Source of the DNA: Haematobia irritans | Lineage: Eukaryota; Arthropoda; Insecta; Diptera; Muscidae | DNA length: 64,000 nt | NCBI RefSeq assembly: GCF_050003625.1 | Contig: NC_134398.1 | Location: forward strand, 78,896,003-78,960,002 | Direction: 5' to 3' | Translations under genes and position numbers: made by a program | The notes under the pieces: model-generated | Database searches by the model: none | What the model was told of the DNA's origin: nothing | The model's input: the letters and a program-made list of their open reading frames with translations, nothing else | Part shown: positions 12,014 to 22,298 of the stretch, in pieces | Layout: every line of letters starts with the position of its first letter | Position numbering within the stretch: position 1 is the first letter of the stretch

Positions 12014-12950
12014 TAAAGGGTGATTTGTTAAGAGCTTGATAACTTTTTTTTTTTAAAAAACGCATAAAATTTGCAAAATCTCATCGGTTCTTTATTTGAA
12101 ACGTTAGATTGGTCCATGACATTTACTTTTTGAAGATAATTTCATTTAAATGTTGACCGCGGCTGCGTCTTAGGTGGTCCATTCGGAAAGTCCAATTTTG
12201 GGCAACTTTTTCGAGCATTTCGGCCGGAATAGCCCGAATTTCTTCGGAAATGTTGTCTTCCAAAGCTGGAATAGTTGCTGGCTTATTTCTTTAGACTTTA
12301 GACTTGACGTAGCCCCACAAAAAATAGTCTAAAGGCGTCAAATCGCATGATCTTGGTGGCCAACTTACCGGTCCATTTCTTGAGATGAATTGTTCTCCGA
12401 AGTTTTCCCTCAAAATGGCCATAGAATCGCGAGCTGTGTGGCATGTAGCGCCATCTTGTTGAAACCACATGTCAACCAAGTTCAGTTCTTCCATTTTTGG
12501 CAACAAAAAGTTTGTTAGCATCGAACGATAGCGATCGCCATTCACCGTAACGTTGCGTCCAACAGCATCTTTGAAAAAATACGGTCCAATGATTCCACCA
12601 GCGTACAAACCACACCAAACAGTGCATTTTTCGGGATGCATGGGCAGTTCTTGAACGGCTTCTGGTTGCTCTTCACTCCAAATGCTGCAATTTTGCTTAT
12701 TTACGTAGCCATTCAACCAGAAATGAGCCTCATCGCTGAACAAAATTTGTCGATAAAAAAGCGGATTTTCTGCCAACTTTTCTAGGGCCCATTCACTGAA
12801 AATTCGACGTTGTGGCAGATCGTAAGTCTATTCATGATGAAATGTCAAAGCATACTGAGCATCTTTCTCTTTGACACCATGTCTGAAATCCCACGTGATC
12901 TGTCAAATACTAATGCATGAAAATCCTAACCTCAAAAGAATCACCCTTTA
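12014..12950 (-). mobile_element. DD41D mariner (rosa/VISITOR-like), copy 2
   Basis: 937 bp, minus strand, TAAAGGGTGATT ends. Near-identical to copy 1 except for the position of the internal deletion and a few substitutions. It is inserted in the left repeat of the gypsy-like element. Confidence 0.92.
12123..12835 (-). pseudogene. DD41D transposase, deleted copy 2
   Basis: Begins at MNRL (12835) and jumps to the segment just upstream of the catalytic domain (DLPQRRIFSEWALEKL), out of frame. The catalytic frame is then open for 161 codons (12776-12294) with Asp in FSDEAHF, QQDGATCH and PLDYFLWG. A TAA at 12293-12291 replaces a Tyr codon that is intact in copy 1. The final 55 residues follow after this stop. 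Copy 1 has its own, different stop, so the two lesions arose independently. Confidence 0.88.
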
Positions 12951-13597
12951 CCTTCGTAGTAAAGATGTCGGCGGATCGGTGGTTGACGATTTGGTTCGGC
13001 TAAAGTCGTTGATACGGTGTCGGTGACGATCGGTTAGTGATTCGGTTGATGGTTCGGGATTGTCGTTGACGATTCGGCATCGTTGACTATTCGGTTGATG
13101 ATTCGGTGGTGGTGATGGTGGTTTGCTGGTCAGCCGTCGGTGGCTGTCCGGTGTCGATGAGTCGGTTGTGTTTGGTTTGGTCGGCTGTCGGTGGTTGGCC
13201 GATGTTTCTTATTCGAGTGATGCAGCGGTAGGTGATGTTTCGGGTGATGCGGCGATATGTTGATGATTCGGGTGATGCGGCGATTCAGTGTTTATAGTGT
13301 ATGTTGATAATTCGGGTGATGTGACGATTCGTTGTTGATTGTTGATTCGTTGTTAGGTTAAGAACAAAACTACAAACTACGTGCCGAACCTACTAGTCGA
13401 AGCAAGCTAACAGCCGGAGCTATTAGTGCGGAGCAAAATAATAGCCGAAGCTATTAGTGCGAAAGCAAGCTACTTGCCGAAACAATTAGTTCGGAAGCAG
13501 GCTAATAGCCGAAGCTACTAGTGCGGAAGCAAGTTAATCGTCGGGAAACGTTTAGTGCGGAAGCAAGCTAATAGCCGAAACTATTAGTGCGGAAACG
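12951..13597 (-). repeat. Left direct repeat of the gypsy-like element (partial LTR)
   Basis: Strongly similar to 16090-16815: 'ggttcggctaaagtcgttgatacggtgtcgg', the GGTGGTGATGGTGG run and the tandem dyad repeats occur in the same order. The plus strand is G/T-rich, unlike the AT-rich surroundings. An earlier piece of the same LTR lies at 11787-12013, left of the mariner insertion. The part matching 16830-17185 is missing here. Confidence 0.6.
13395..13597. repeat. Tandem ~33-bp dyad repeats
   Basis: About six units of the type 'gcggaagcaagctaatagccgaaactattagt'. Each contains a small inverted repeat (AATAGcc...CTATT). The same array recurs at 16515-16815 with about nine units. Confidence 0.75.
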
Positions 13598-13599
13598 AA

Positions 13600-13795
13600 T
13601 AGTGGTTTCAAGGGTTGTGATTTCGGCGGTCGTGATATCGGTTTTTGTGGTTTCGTCGATTGTGATTTCGACTGTTGTGGTTTCGGCGTTTGCGGTTTTG
13701 ACGGTTGTGGTCTCGACGGTTGAGGTTTCGGCTGTTGTGGCTTCGACGGTCGCGGTTTCGGCGGTTGTGATTTTGACGATAGCGGTTGTAAACTC
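13600..13795. repeat. Tandem ~15-bp GGTTTCGACGGTTGT repeats
   Basis: About thirteen diverged units of 15 bp. Because the period is a multiple of three, all frames stay open and give a low-complexity Val/Ser reading, which I do not treat as a gene. Confidence 0.8.
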
Positions 13796-14319
13796 AGTTT
13801 TTGGAGTTTTGGCTGGTATTTATTGGACTTATGTACCTCTGCTTGAAAGAACGTCTGTCATTCAGTAAGATGCAATGTTCGGTTGCCTTACGAAGACCAC
13901 TGACTCGTCCAATAGTGCGACTGTATAGGGCTTCGTTCTCTTCGGCAGGAAGGAAGTCTCTCGATGTTAGATTATTCAAGCAATGTTGTATTGTAATCGG
14001 GTCGGAAACTGGGAGGCTTATGATTTCATTGTCCAAGTTAAGAGGACATTCCTCTGACATAAAAAATCCATTCCTAAAATGTGGGGTTCGGCTTGTCGTT
14101 ATAGGTTATGTCGAGAGGAAATATGTCACTGCATGATACCACTCGCTGGTCGATCATTTGTATCTCTCTTCGTAGACATTCTGCCTTAAGCCCTTGGCTA
14201 CATAAAAACCTTTTCATAGTACCGGATATGTAGCTCGATGTAGTCCCTGTGTCAATCAGGGCATCAAACTGCTTGCCACAGAGGAACACTTTTACGAAGT
14301 ATCGGTTCGTCGGTGGCAT
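13796..14319 (-). pseudogene. Gypsy-like pol relic: retropepsin region
   Basis: From 14319 down, an open frame has a retropepsin-type active site in LIDTGTTSSYI (about 14263-14231). A second frame (14060-13797) continues with a segment ending in NDRRSFKQRYISP, the kind of sequence that leads into reverse transcriptase. It stops there against the 15-bp tandem repeat, so the polymerase domains have been lost. A stop or frameshift separates the two pieces. Confidence 0.65.
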
Positions 14320-14352
14320 ATCGACTCTTTTAACTGGTAGCTTTTCGTGGCA

Positions 14353-15048
14353 TTAGCAATCTATAGTTCGAAAACCCTCCTCACCGCAATAGGAGCAAAA
14401 CAAAATCGTTCGGTTTTTGCACTGAAAACGGAAGTGACCAACTTCCTTACATCTCCAGCAGTGGTTCTGCCTATTGTAGTTGGTCGGATTTTCGATAACC
14501 ATGTGTGAGGTGTGAGGTTGTGTCTGTCGGGATTCATCTTGTTTTAGTAACTCAAAATCTTCGGTTAATCCGCACTCTGAGTTCGTCCAGAGTGCGGAAA
14601 TCATTTCATCGTATATAATGACGGTATTCGGGCCTAAGCCCTTCATAGATGCGGTCTAGGTGGTCGATGTTTCGTAGCCGTGGATGCTGACGAGCCGTGG
14701 ACAGCATATGCAAAATAAAGTCCTTAGCTCTTTCCCGGTTAAATTGTTTACGGTTGTAAAATGACAAGCTGTGTTGCATGCCTCTTTGATAGGAAAAATC
14801 TTTCTGCTTCTAGTCGAAAATCTGCCCTGGTGGAGATATCCCCCTTCTTAACACGGAACCACTTTTGGGCATTGCCCTGCAATAATCGATCCTTCGAGAG
14901 GCGATAACAGTCGGATAATTAATCCATCCTTTCCAATATATCACCTACTCCAGTATACCTTAGATCCCATTTTTGAACTATGCTCATAACCTCGTAGTCA
15001 GGAGGTTCGTGCTTATTGGCATGGAATCTCTGCGCGTGTGCTTGGGGC
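14353..15048 (-). pseudogene. Gypsy-like gag relic, C-terminal part with two zinc knuckles
   Basis: Minus-strand translation shows a gag core (KWDLRYTGVGDI, then GNAQKWFRVKKGDI; about 14975-14840), broken by a stop and frameshifts. An open frame of 97 codons (14646-14356) follows. It contains CCHC knuckles CWRCKEVGHFRFQC and CSYCGEEGFRTIDC; the second has Phe instead of His at the third ligand. Knuckles bind the element's RNA. The gag is joined on the other side of a LINE insertion to 15883-16085. Confidence 0.7.
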
Positions 15049-15058
15049 AACATTGGTT

Positions 15059-15872
15059 AGGTTAGGTTAAAGTGGCAGCCCGATTAAGATTCAGGCTCAC
15101 TTAGACTATTCAGTCCATTGTGATACCACATTAACTAAAAGTACCTATTACATATGGGAACTTCTAGTTTTAACCGCCGAACCTTCTCGATTATTTTTCT
15201 TCGCTGAACCAACCAGATTGTTCCAAAAACATTAGCAGACTGCTTAATTTAACGTTTTCCAGATCCGCCAGTAATCTGAAGCTATATGATCCTAAAAGTT
15301 GCTTGGGCTTTACACAAAATGCAGGGCACTCACAAGAGGTGTTTAATTGATTATTTTTCCTCCTCATCATGACAGCTCATACAATAGTCATTACACTTCG
15401 CGCCAATAGTTTTTGCAAAATCGCCTATTAGGCAGCGACCCGTTATAGCAGATATCACGAATGATATCTGACGTCTCGAGAACATTAGCATATCTAGTGT
15501 GCGGTTTAAGTTGAAATGGGACCATATTTGTTTGGTGTCGTTACAACCCTTGCAATTCTCCCATCGAACATTTGACATCATAACAGCCTTCTCACGCAGC
15601 ATGAGCTTGCAGGTACCTAGGGGCATACCAACAAATTCTAGTTCTCCTGGAATATGTAAGGTAGTCCCTAGCCTTGGCAACTCATCCGCTTTGCAGTTCT
15701 CCGGTATGTTCCTATGGCCAGGCACCCATATTAGGTGAATATTGTACTGCTCAGCCATCTCATTGACAGATTTGCGGCAGTCGATGGCCGTTTTCGAGTT
15801 GAGGAACACAGAGTCCAAGGATTTTATTGCAGGTTGACTGTCTGAGTACATATTAATGCCCACATTTTTTGG
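15059..15872 (-). mobile_element. Jockey-like LINE, 5'-truncated copy inside gag
   Basis: Minus-strand copy of the same LINE family as 1-1302, beginning inside RNase H and ending with (AACCT)n. It is flanked by a 10-bp duplication AACATTGGTT (15049-15058, 15873-15882), which marks the insertion point in the gag gene. Confidence 0.9.
15351..15863 (-). pseudogene. LINE ORF2 fragment: RNase H and Cys/His tail
   Basis: A 170-codon open frame covers the second half of RNase H (INMYSDSQPAIKSLDS, IHLIWVPGHRNIP, ADELPRLG) and continues into CKGCNDTKQIWSHF and CNDYCMSCHDEEEK before a stop. It lacks the reverse transcriptase, so it is a dead-on-arrival copy. Versus 1-1115, the reading frame is better preserved, suggesting a younger insertion. 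Confidence 0.85.
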
Positions 15873-15882
15873 AACATTGGTT

Positions 15883-16085
15883 GTACAACATCGTTCTCTT
15901 CGGCCCTGATTTCGCCTTCGAGATCGCGTAGTATATCCTTTGATGAGCTTCTCATTCTTTTAGCTTGAACATACTTTTTGAGCTCCTTCCGCAGGCGCTC
16001 GACTGTGGACCCCTCAGTTGGTATATTAGCCGAGTTGCACTCGCGAATTAATTGCTCCTTTTTCGATAAGTATATCCAGCCTAAA
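15883..16085 (-). pseudogene. Gypsy-like gag relic, N-terminal part
   Basis: Minus-strand frame with an IYLSKKEQLIREC...VERLRKELKKYV pattern, like the SAP-type helix-turn-helix at the N-terminus of many insect gag proteins. It is followed by basic and acidic helices. It abuts the right direct repeat with no leader or primer-binding site, so the normal 5' leader has been deleted. Confidence 0.6.
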
Positions 16086-16089
16086 GACT

Positions 16090-17185
16090 CGGTTTGGTTC
16101 GGCTAAAGTCGTTGATACGGTGTCGGTGATTGTTCGTTGACGATCGGTTGGTGATTAGGTTGATGGTTCGGGATTGTCGTTGACGATTCGGCGTCGTTGA
16201 CTATTCGGTTGATGGTTCGGTTGATGATTCGGTGGTGGTGATGGTGGTTTGCTGGTCAGCCGTCGGTGGCTGTCCGGTGTCGATTAGTCGGTTGTGTTTG
16301 GTTTGGTCGGCTGTTGTTATGGTCGGCTGTCGGTGGTTGGCCGATGTTTATGATTCGATTGATGCGGCGGTAGGTTGATGTTTCGGGTGATGCGGCGATT
16401 TGTTGATGATTCGGGTGATGCGGCGATTCAGTGTTGATAGTGTATGTTGATAATCCGGGTGATGCGGCGATTTGGTATTGATTGTTGATTCGTTGTTAGG
16501 TTAGTAACAAAACTACAAACTACTTGCCGAACCTACTAGTGGAAGCAAGCTAATAGCCGGAGCTATTAGTGCGGAAGCAAACTAATAGCCGAAACAATTA
16601 GTGCGGAAGCAAGCTAATCGTCGGGAAATGATTAGTGCGGAAGCAAGCTAATTGCCGAAACAATTAGTGCGGAAGCAAGCTAATAGCCGAAACTATTAGT
16701 GCGGAAACGACTATTGCGGAAGCAAGCTAATTGCCGAAACAATTAGTGCGGAAGCAAGCTAATAACTGAAGCTATTAGTGCGGGAGCAAGCTAAATGCCG
16801 AAACACTTAGTGCGGTGGTAGAGTTCCTGTCGGTTAGTGTGAACTGACTGCGGTCGTGCCACTCGTCGTGTTCAATACCCTTCGGCTGTCGGAACTCCTT
16901 ACTCGTTGCCCAAAAACCCCGAGTTTATATTCTCCCACAGCCAAGATGTAGAAGAGAATTATACTCATAGCACGCAAAAATAAATGTTGCCCAAAGTCAG
17001 ATTGCCTCATAAAGCATTTCTCACATACCCACCCAGACTGCATTGAATGACAGTGGGTATGTGGAGAGTGGAGTAGTTGGGATATACATAGTGGCCACAC
17101 AAAATACACATATACTAAACAACGTGAAGCACAATTAAATAAATTCATGTAAGGGCGAATAATTTTTGTATATCGTTCCGTTACA
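16090..17185 (-). repeat. Right direct repeat of the gypsy-like element (partial LTR)
   Basis: Matches 12951-13597 over its first 730 bases, then continues as AT-richer sequence to the terminal TTACA. 16515-16815 holds the tandem dyad array. Orientation and the terminal TG/CA make it the 5' LTR of a minus-strand element, truncated at its inner end. Confidence 0.55.
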
Positions 17186-18007
17186 CGATATGGCCCCAAA
17201 GGTCAAAATTTCACTCCGATTTACTTGGGGTTTTGCACACAGAGTAGGACTAACATTCTTGCTACACATGCTAAATTTGGTCAAAATCGGTTCAGATTTA
17301 GATATAACTTATATATTCGCCAGATTTAGTTTCATATGACCACGGAGGCCAAAGTTTCATTTCGAAAATTTAAAGTTTAAAATTTTAGCAATGTGTACCA
17401 AATTTTATCCAAATCAGTTAAGAATTCGATAAAGCCCCCAAATATATGTTATTCCGGTTTATATCAAAAATGGCCGAAATACCCACATGTTCCTTGTAAA
17501 ATCGTCACTGTTAAGTCGAAAACTCGCAAAAACGATTCAAATTTACCTATAAATAAATACCAATTAGAGCTTTCGACTCCAATTGGCATATATCGGCCTA
17601 TAACTTATTAATGCAGATTTGCGAAATTTTATGCAATTTAAATATTTGCAATATTTTTTACTAACATTGTGGTCCGTCCCGGTCATTAATCAATTAAAAT
17701 TTTGAGTCTAGACATTTTGTGAAAATTTAACAAATTGTGTCCAAATCGGCTCATATTTAAATATTTGTGTATGGGAATATACACTTTTATATAGCTCCTA
17801 ACAAATTTGAAGGTGTTAAGATGATATCAAACATTTTGGTATACATAGTGGTGAAGGGTATAATATAGTCGGCCCCACCCGACTTTAGACTTTCCTTACT
17901 TGTTTGTCCTGGATTTTACTATATGGTATCATTTATTTCTATTGGCAGTTACATGATGTCTGCGTTTGTGCATTTGATGGGCACGAAGTAAATATGGAAT
18001 GTTTACT

Positions 18008-19727
18008 TACGAGGGCAGTTCGGAAACTTCTTAGCCTAGCACAAACAGCGCAGTATAAACAGAAAAAAGTTAAGTGTTTTGGAAAATTCCATCTCTGTTA
18101 TGAACACATGTTAAATTTTGTTTCGATGTGGCAACTCCTTCATATAGAAACACAGAAAAAACAGAAAGAAAACAGGAGAACGAAACTGTCAAGCGAAACT
18201 GCGACAATAGGTGGCAGTCATGAGGAAATTTATCTAATGTCATGCAGTTTTTGTCGGCGCTTCTCTCAAATATCATACAGTTTGTGTCGGTATCACCCAG
18301 TTCAATTCTCTGCCTGCCTTATGAAACGTAAGAAAAATAGGATTTAGAACCTACTTTGTAGTAACAAATGTTCTTTTATATAAATCTTTTCATTATATTA
18401 ATTTTTTTGGCAGACAATTTGAAATTATAACTGCCGATGCCTTAATAAAGAATTTATCAAAACAGCGCTTCGACCGCAACGCCGGTTATACCAAAGCTGC
18501 AGGCATTGTGCGACATCTATACGGTTGACATTTGTTGTTTTTGTAGAAGAGAAATTTTCGTCCTCTTGTTTTCTTAATACTCTCTGGAAACAGGTGTTCA
18601 AAAAAGACGCATCCGCAATTTTTTTTACAATGGAAAAATTAGAAATGCGTGCTGTCATTAAATATTTACATAAAAAAGGTTTATCGGGACAAGAAATTCA
18701 TAATGATATGGTGAATGTGTTAGGTGAAAGTGCTCCTTCATATGCAACAGTAAAAAATTGGGTTGGTTGTACAAGCATTGAACCACGTAGTGGACGTCCA
18801 AAAATAGCAATAACAACAGAAATTGTAGCCAAAGTGCATGATATGGTATTAAATGATCGACGAATAAAAGTGCGTGAAATTGCTAATATCATGGACATCT
18901 CAAATGATCGAGTCCATTTAATTTTGCATGAAGAACTACAGATGAAAAAGCTTGCTGCAAGATGGGTGCCGCATTTGTTAACAGTCGATCAAAACGCATA
19001 AGAATGAACATTTCTCAAGCTTGTTTGGATCGTTTTAAGCGAAATAAAATGGGTTTTAAGCGTCGTTTCATAACTGTTGATGAGACATGGATCCACCACT
19101 ATACTCCAGAGACAAAAGAACAATCCAAACAATGGACTGAAGCTGGAGGAAGTGCCCAAAGAAGGCAAAAACAATTCAATCGGCTGGTAAGGTTGTGGCA
19201 ACGGTTTTTTGGGACCTCAAAGGTATTTTATTGATTGACTATATGCAAAAGGGTAAAACAATAAATTCAGAGTACTATTGCAACCTTTTGGATCAATTAA
19301 ATGTACAAATTCGAGAAAAACGTCCTGGCTTACAACAAAAAAAAAAAAATAATTTTTCATCAAGACAACGCACCAGCGCACAATAGTGTTTTAACAATGG
19401 CTAAAATCGACGAATTAAAGTACGAGTTGCTTGACCACCCACCTTATTCTCCTGATTTAGCTCCCAGTGACTTTTACTTGTTACCAAATCTAAAAAAAAA
19501 TCCTTGCTGACAAGTGTTTTACCTCAAATGAAGATGCAATTACAGTTGCACACCAATATTTAGAAGACGTCGAGGAAAACTATTTTAATCAAGTGATAGA
19601 ATTGCTAGAAAACGTAGGACTAAGTGTATTGAAGTTCCAGGAAATTATATTGAAAAATAAAAATATTTTTGAAAAACTAACTATGCTCTTTCATTGATAG
19701 GCTAAGAAGTTTCCGAACCGCCTTGTA
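18008..19727 (+). mobile_element. DD34D mariner
   Basis: Inverted ends read TACGAGGGCAGTTCGGAAAC (left) and TACAAGGCGGTTCGGAAAC (right, inward), with TA target. The second Y copy (about 25303-25307) preserves the empty TA site, confirming insertion. The interior encodes a Mos1-type transposase broken by frameshifts. Confidence 0.93.
18630..19665 (+). pseudogene. Mariner (Mos1-type) transposase relic
   Basis: Begins MEKLEMRAVIKYLHKKGLSG (18630). The first 120 residues are open and hold the bipartite helix-turn-helix DNA-binding domain. A frameshift near 18988 precedes the catalytic part. The catalytic Asp are in VDETWIHHY (about 19077), FHQDNAPAH (about 19365) and LAPSDFYLL (about 19465); 34 residues separate the last two. 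Further frameshifts lie near 19150 and in two A-runs (about 19340 and 19492). Insertions or deletions in homopolymers explain most of them. Not functional. Confidence 0.9.
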
Positions 19728-20199
19728 TTGTTGAAATTTTACCAAAATAGAGTGTGTAAAAATATGTGATGTTTGCTTGAACAACATTATAAATACAAAT
19801 AAACAATGAATTTGTTTATAAATAAATAAATAAAGTTAATTTTGTGTTTTCTTTTCTCAAGTGGCGTCCTTTTTTCGACGACGAAAAAAGTTTTTTTTTT
19901 TTTACCAAAACCAAAGCATTTTAGGTTGTGACTATGTTCTTTTAAGTGGAAGAAAAACATTTGGGACGAATATCATAACATTTTAGATCGTGACCATTGT
20001 CTTTTAATTCAAACAAAATTCTTTTTGTCAATATAATAACATTTTAGATGAGGACAATTTTATTTTTCTTAGCTCTATGTTCAATGAGCCAACATGTTTG
20101 CAGGTGAAAATGTTACATGGTCGCCGCAAAAACAGCTTCTATCATATTATTTTGCTCTTCGAGTATGATCGTGACAATCATGTTTCTTCTCTGCGTGTA

Positions 20200-20402
20200 T
20201 TCAGGCTTGTGAGATTGGTATCTTGCATTTTCTCTTCAATAACGTTCAATCTTCTTGTCAATTCCTATAGTCTTCCTCGAATAAATATTTTAATAATATG
20301 TAGATAATATTTTCCTCTCAAAAATCATCGTTGTAGCTGATACTTGAAAATATTTCAGGGCGTTTGGTGACAGATACTTTCCCAAGCAGATTAGTTCAAC
20401 TA
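20200..20402. other. Unassigned spacer
   Basis: No repeat or coding signal that I recognise between the right end of Y and the next MITE. Confidence 0.3.
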
Positions 20403-20791
20403 CCCAGCAAAAAATGGAGCACTATTTCAGCAGGATTGTAAGGGAGAGAGGCAGTACCAACTGCTTACAAAACAACCGAATCATCGCTGATTTTTGTGGG
20501 CGATGTCCCGATTTAGAGCAGCTTCTACATAGCGCTGATATAATTGCTAATTCCAATAACAATATTGGTGGGAAGTGAGCAATATTGTTATTGGTATGAA
20601 CGAAAAATCACTACTTTTCGTGCATCTATACAGAATGAATTGGCTGCAATAACGTAAACGAATGATTATAAACTAATTTGATTACTCGTTTACGTTATTG
20701 CCGCCGATACATGCAGTATGGATGCACTGCCTACTTTATTGTATACCAAAAAGCGCAACTAAATTTTACTGCTGAAATATTTTTTGCTGGG
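20403..20791. mobile_element. CCCAGCAAAAAA-ended MITE with two strong hairpins
   Basis: 389 bp, ends CCCAGCAAAAAATG and CATTTTTTGCTGGG-like, TA on both sides (20401-20402, 20792-20793). It contains two perfect 15-bp stems: 20553-20567 with 20580-20594 (12-base loop), and 20647-20661 with 20686-20700 (24-base loop). Its ends match the other CCCAGCA MITEs, but the interior does not. Confidence 0.85.
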
Positions 20792-20794
20792 TAG

Positions 20795-22296
20795 TACGCT
20801 TCCTGAAGTTAGAAGCTCATATAGTCAAATCGGGAGATCGGTTCATATGGGGCATATACCAAAACTTTAACCGATGCACACAATATTCGGTACACCTATT
20901 TGTGGACCTATAATTTATTGTACCAATTATTTTTTTTTTATTAAAAATTAAAAAGATTCAATAATTTGTTTAACTGACTTATTTTTCGGGGTTTATTTTG
21001 TCAAATAATTTTTTAATTAAAAATTTAAAAATGTTCAATCATTAACGTAATTGATTTAATGTTACTAGGTTGATTAAAAGCTTAATAGTATCAATTATTG
21101 TTTTAATTAAAAAAAATTTCATCTTCAATTAGCTTTTTAATGGGAAATATTTTGTGGATATTTTTTCGGTGTAAAATAACAGTAGATTTTGAATTTCATG
21201 TAAATAGGATAAAATTTGCGATTTCTAGAAGACCAAGAAGTCAAAAAGGGAGATCGGTCTATATGAGAAGTATACCAAAGCAAGGACCGATACAAACCCT
21301 ATTTGGCACATCTATTTTTTAATTTCAGAAAAACCTAACAAAAATTGCGATGTCTAGATGCAAAAGAAGTAAAATCGGTCTATATGGGAGCTATGCCAAA
21401 ACATGGACTATTCACACCTGTACTGTTCGTGTAAATCGGATAAAGATTTCGGTGTCTAGATGCTCAAAACCTAAATTCGCGTGACAAACGGAATAACAAA
21501 CTTTTTACACTCCCATCGCAATTCTGTGGTGTTGGGTATAAATATGGGAAATATTTAATGGTAAAGTCATTTTTACGCAATTGCGCAAAAGTTCTTTTGT
21601 CATTTATTAAGCGACACATAACATATGTATTAGAGATATAGTCCATTTGAGACATTTTTACAATTTTTGTTAATTAGTAGTGGCGATTTTACAAGAATAT
21701 GAACTACATCTCGCCAAGGTAGTTGGTCAAATTTTGGTTTATGAAGGCTTTATCTAAATTTGAACCGATTTATATCAAATTCGACACACTTAAATATAAT
21801 GTTAAATCTATTCTCTGTGTAAAATAAAATTGGAGTAAAATCCCGTTGGTTTACTGTTCAGTATTTGAAATATACTGAACAAATTTGAATCAAATTTTGC
21901 ACAGATTACTTAAAATTTAATTGTAATGAAATTTTGGCCCGCAGTGGTCAAGGCGTAGGATATATATGGGATCTATATATAAATCAGAACCGACTTCAAT
22001 CATATTTGACACAATAGACTATACCATTAATTGTACTCTCTGTGCAAATTTGAAGTAAATGAAGGTGAAACTCTGGCTTCTGGGCTATGCAAAAGCGTGT
22101 CGGGCGTAAGATATATAAGGGGCTATATCTAAATCTGACACGATTTTTACCAAAATTCGCATGCATAGTTAAAATGTTAATTCTGTTATCAAAATTTCAC
22201 GTAAATCTGAGTAAATTTTTGGGCTCTTTGGCCATAAGAGCTATATCTAAATCTAAACCGATTACAATCAAATGTAAACACAAGACGACGCTAGGT
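20795..22296 (-). mobile_element. DINE-1-like element fragments
   Basis: Minus-strand tandem core repeats ('cggtctatatgggagctatgcc', 'ttggtttatg..ctttatctaaat') from two sub-types. A hairpin end lies at about 21483-21545 (CGTTTGTnac...TATACCCAACACCACAG when read on the minus strand). 20930-21135 is an AATTAATT-rich insertion. Boundaries are diffuse. Confidence 0.5.
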
Positions 22297-22298
22297 TA

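Larger units (their letters stand above)
11787..17185 (-). mobile_element. Gypsy-like LTR retrotransposon, pol-deleted, nested
   Basis: On the plus strand it runs from TGTAAAG (11787) to TTACA (17185), flanked by a 4-bp duplication CGAT (11783-11786, 17186-17189). 5-TG...CA-3 ends and a 4-bp duplication fit the Metaviridae/gypsy type. The minus strand encodes gag and protease fragments, but reverse transcriptase, RNase H and integrase are absent. Direct repeats near each end (12951-13597, 16090-16815) are probably partial LTRs that have each lost part of their length. It carries a DD41D mariner (12014-12950) and a LINE (15059-15872). No env-like sequence was seen. Confidence 0.75.
10928..17903 (+). 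mobile_element. DINE-1/INE-1-like element (Helentron-derived), split by an LTR element
   Basis: Opens with a hairpin (ATACCCT...CAGGGTAT, about 10930-10961) followed by 'TGTATGTAACG..AAGAAGGA' and 'GAGTCGATTTAGCGATG', the order found in Drosophila INE-1. The core is diverged tandem repeats of the 'cggttcagatttagatatagctccc' type. It ends with a small hairpin (GTCGGCCCC...CCGAC, about 17866) and TTTCCTTACTTGTTT. 11787-17185 is an inserted LTR element. DINE-1 elements are known to be non-autonomous Helentrons; the assignment here rests on recalled similarity to INE-1. Confidence 0.7.
9928..20197 (+). mobile_element. TA-flanked element Y, copy 1, expanded by nested insertions
   Basis: Left end CACGCACAGAAAAAACATG (9928) and right end CATGTTTCTTCTCTGCGTG (20197) are inverted repeats, with TA on both sides (9926-9927, 20198-20199). 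Only about 1.1 kb is Y itself: 9928-10213, 10696-10927, 17904-18007 and 19728-20197. The rest is inserted: a small terminal-repeat element, a DINE-1-like element (with further insertions) and a DD34D mariner. The second copy (23226-25740) shows the uninterrupted sequence at two of these sites. Y itself appears non-coding. Confidence 0.8.

Noticed and set aside
13587..13868. 93-codon Val/Ser-rich frame
   Set aside because: Translation of a 15-bp tandem repeat; no start context or domain.
15055..15070. Interstitial telomere array (TTAGG)n
   Set aside because: Only two to three units, always at the 3' end of the LINE or SINE; part of the element tail.
11787..17185. Endogenous retrovirus with envelope gene
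   Set aside because: Only gag and protease relics are visible; no env-like frame or transmembrane region was found.
17904..18347. 147-codon plus-strand frame
   Set aside because: Crosses the left end of the DD34D mariner and runs out of frame with its transposase.
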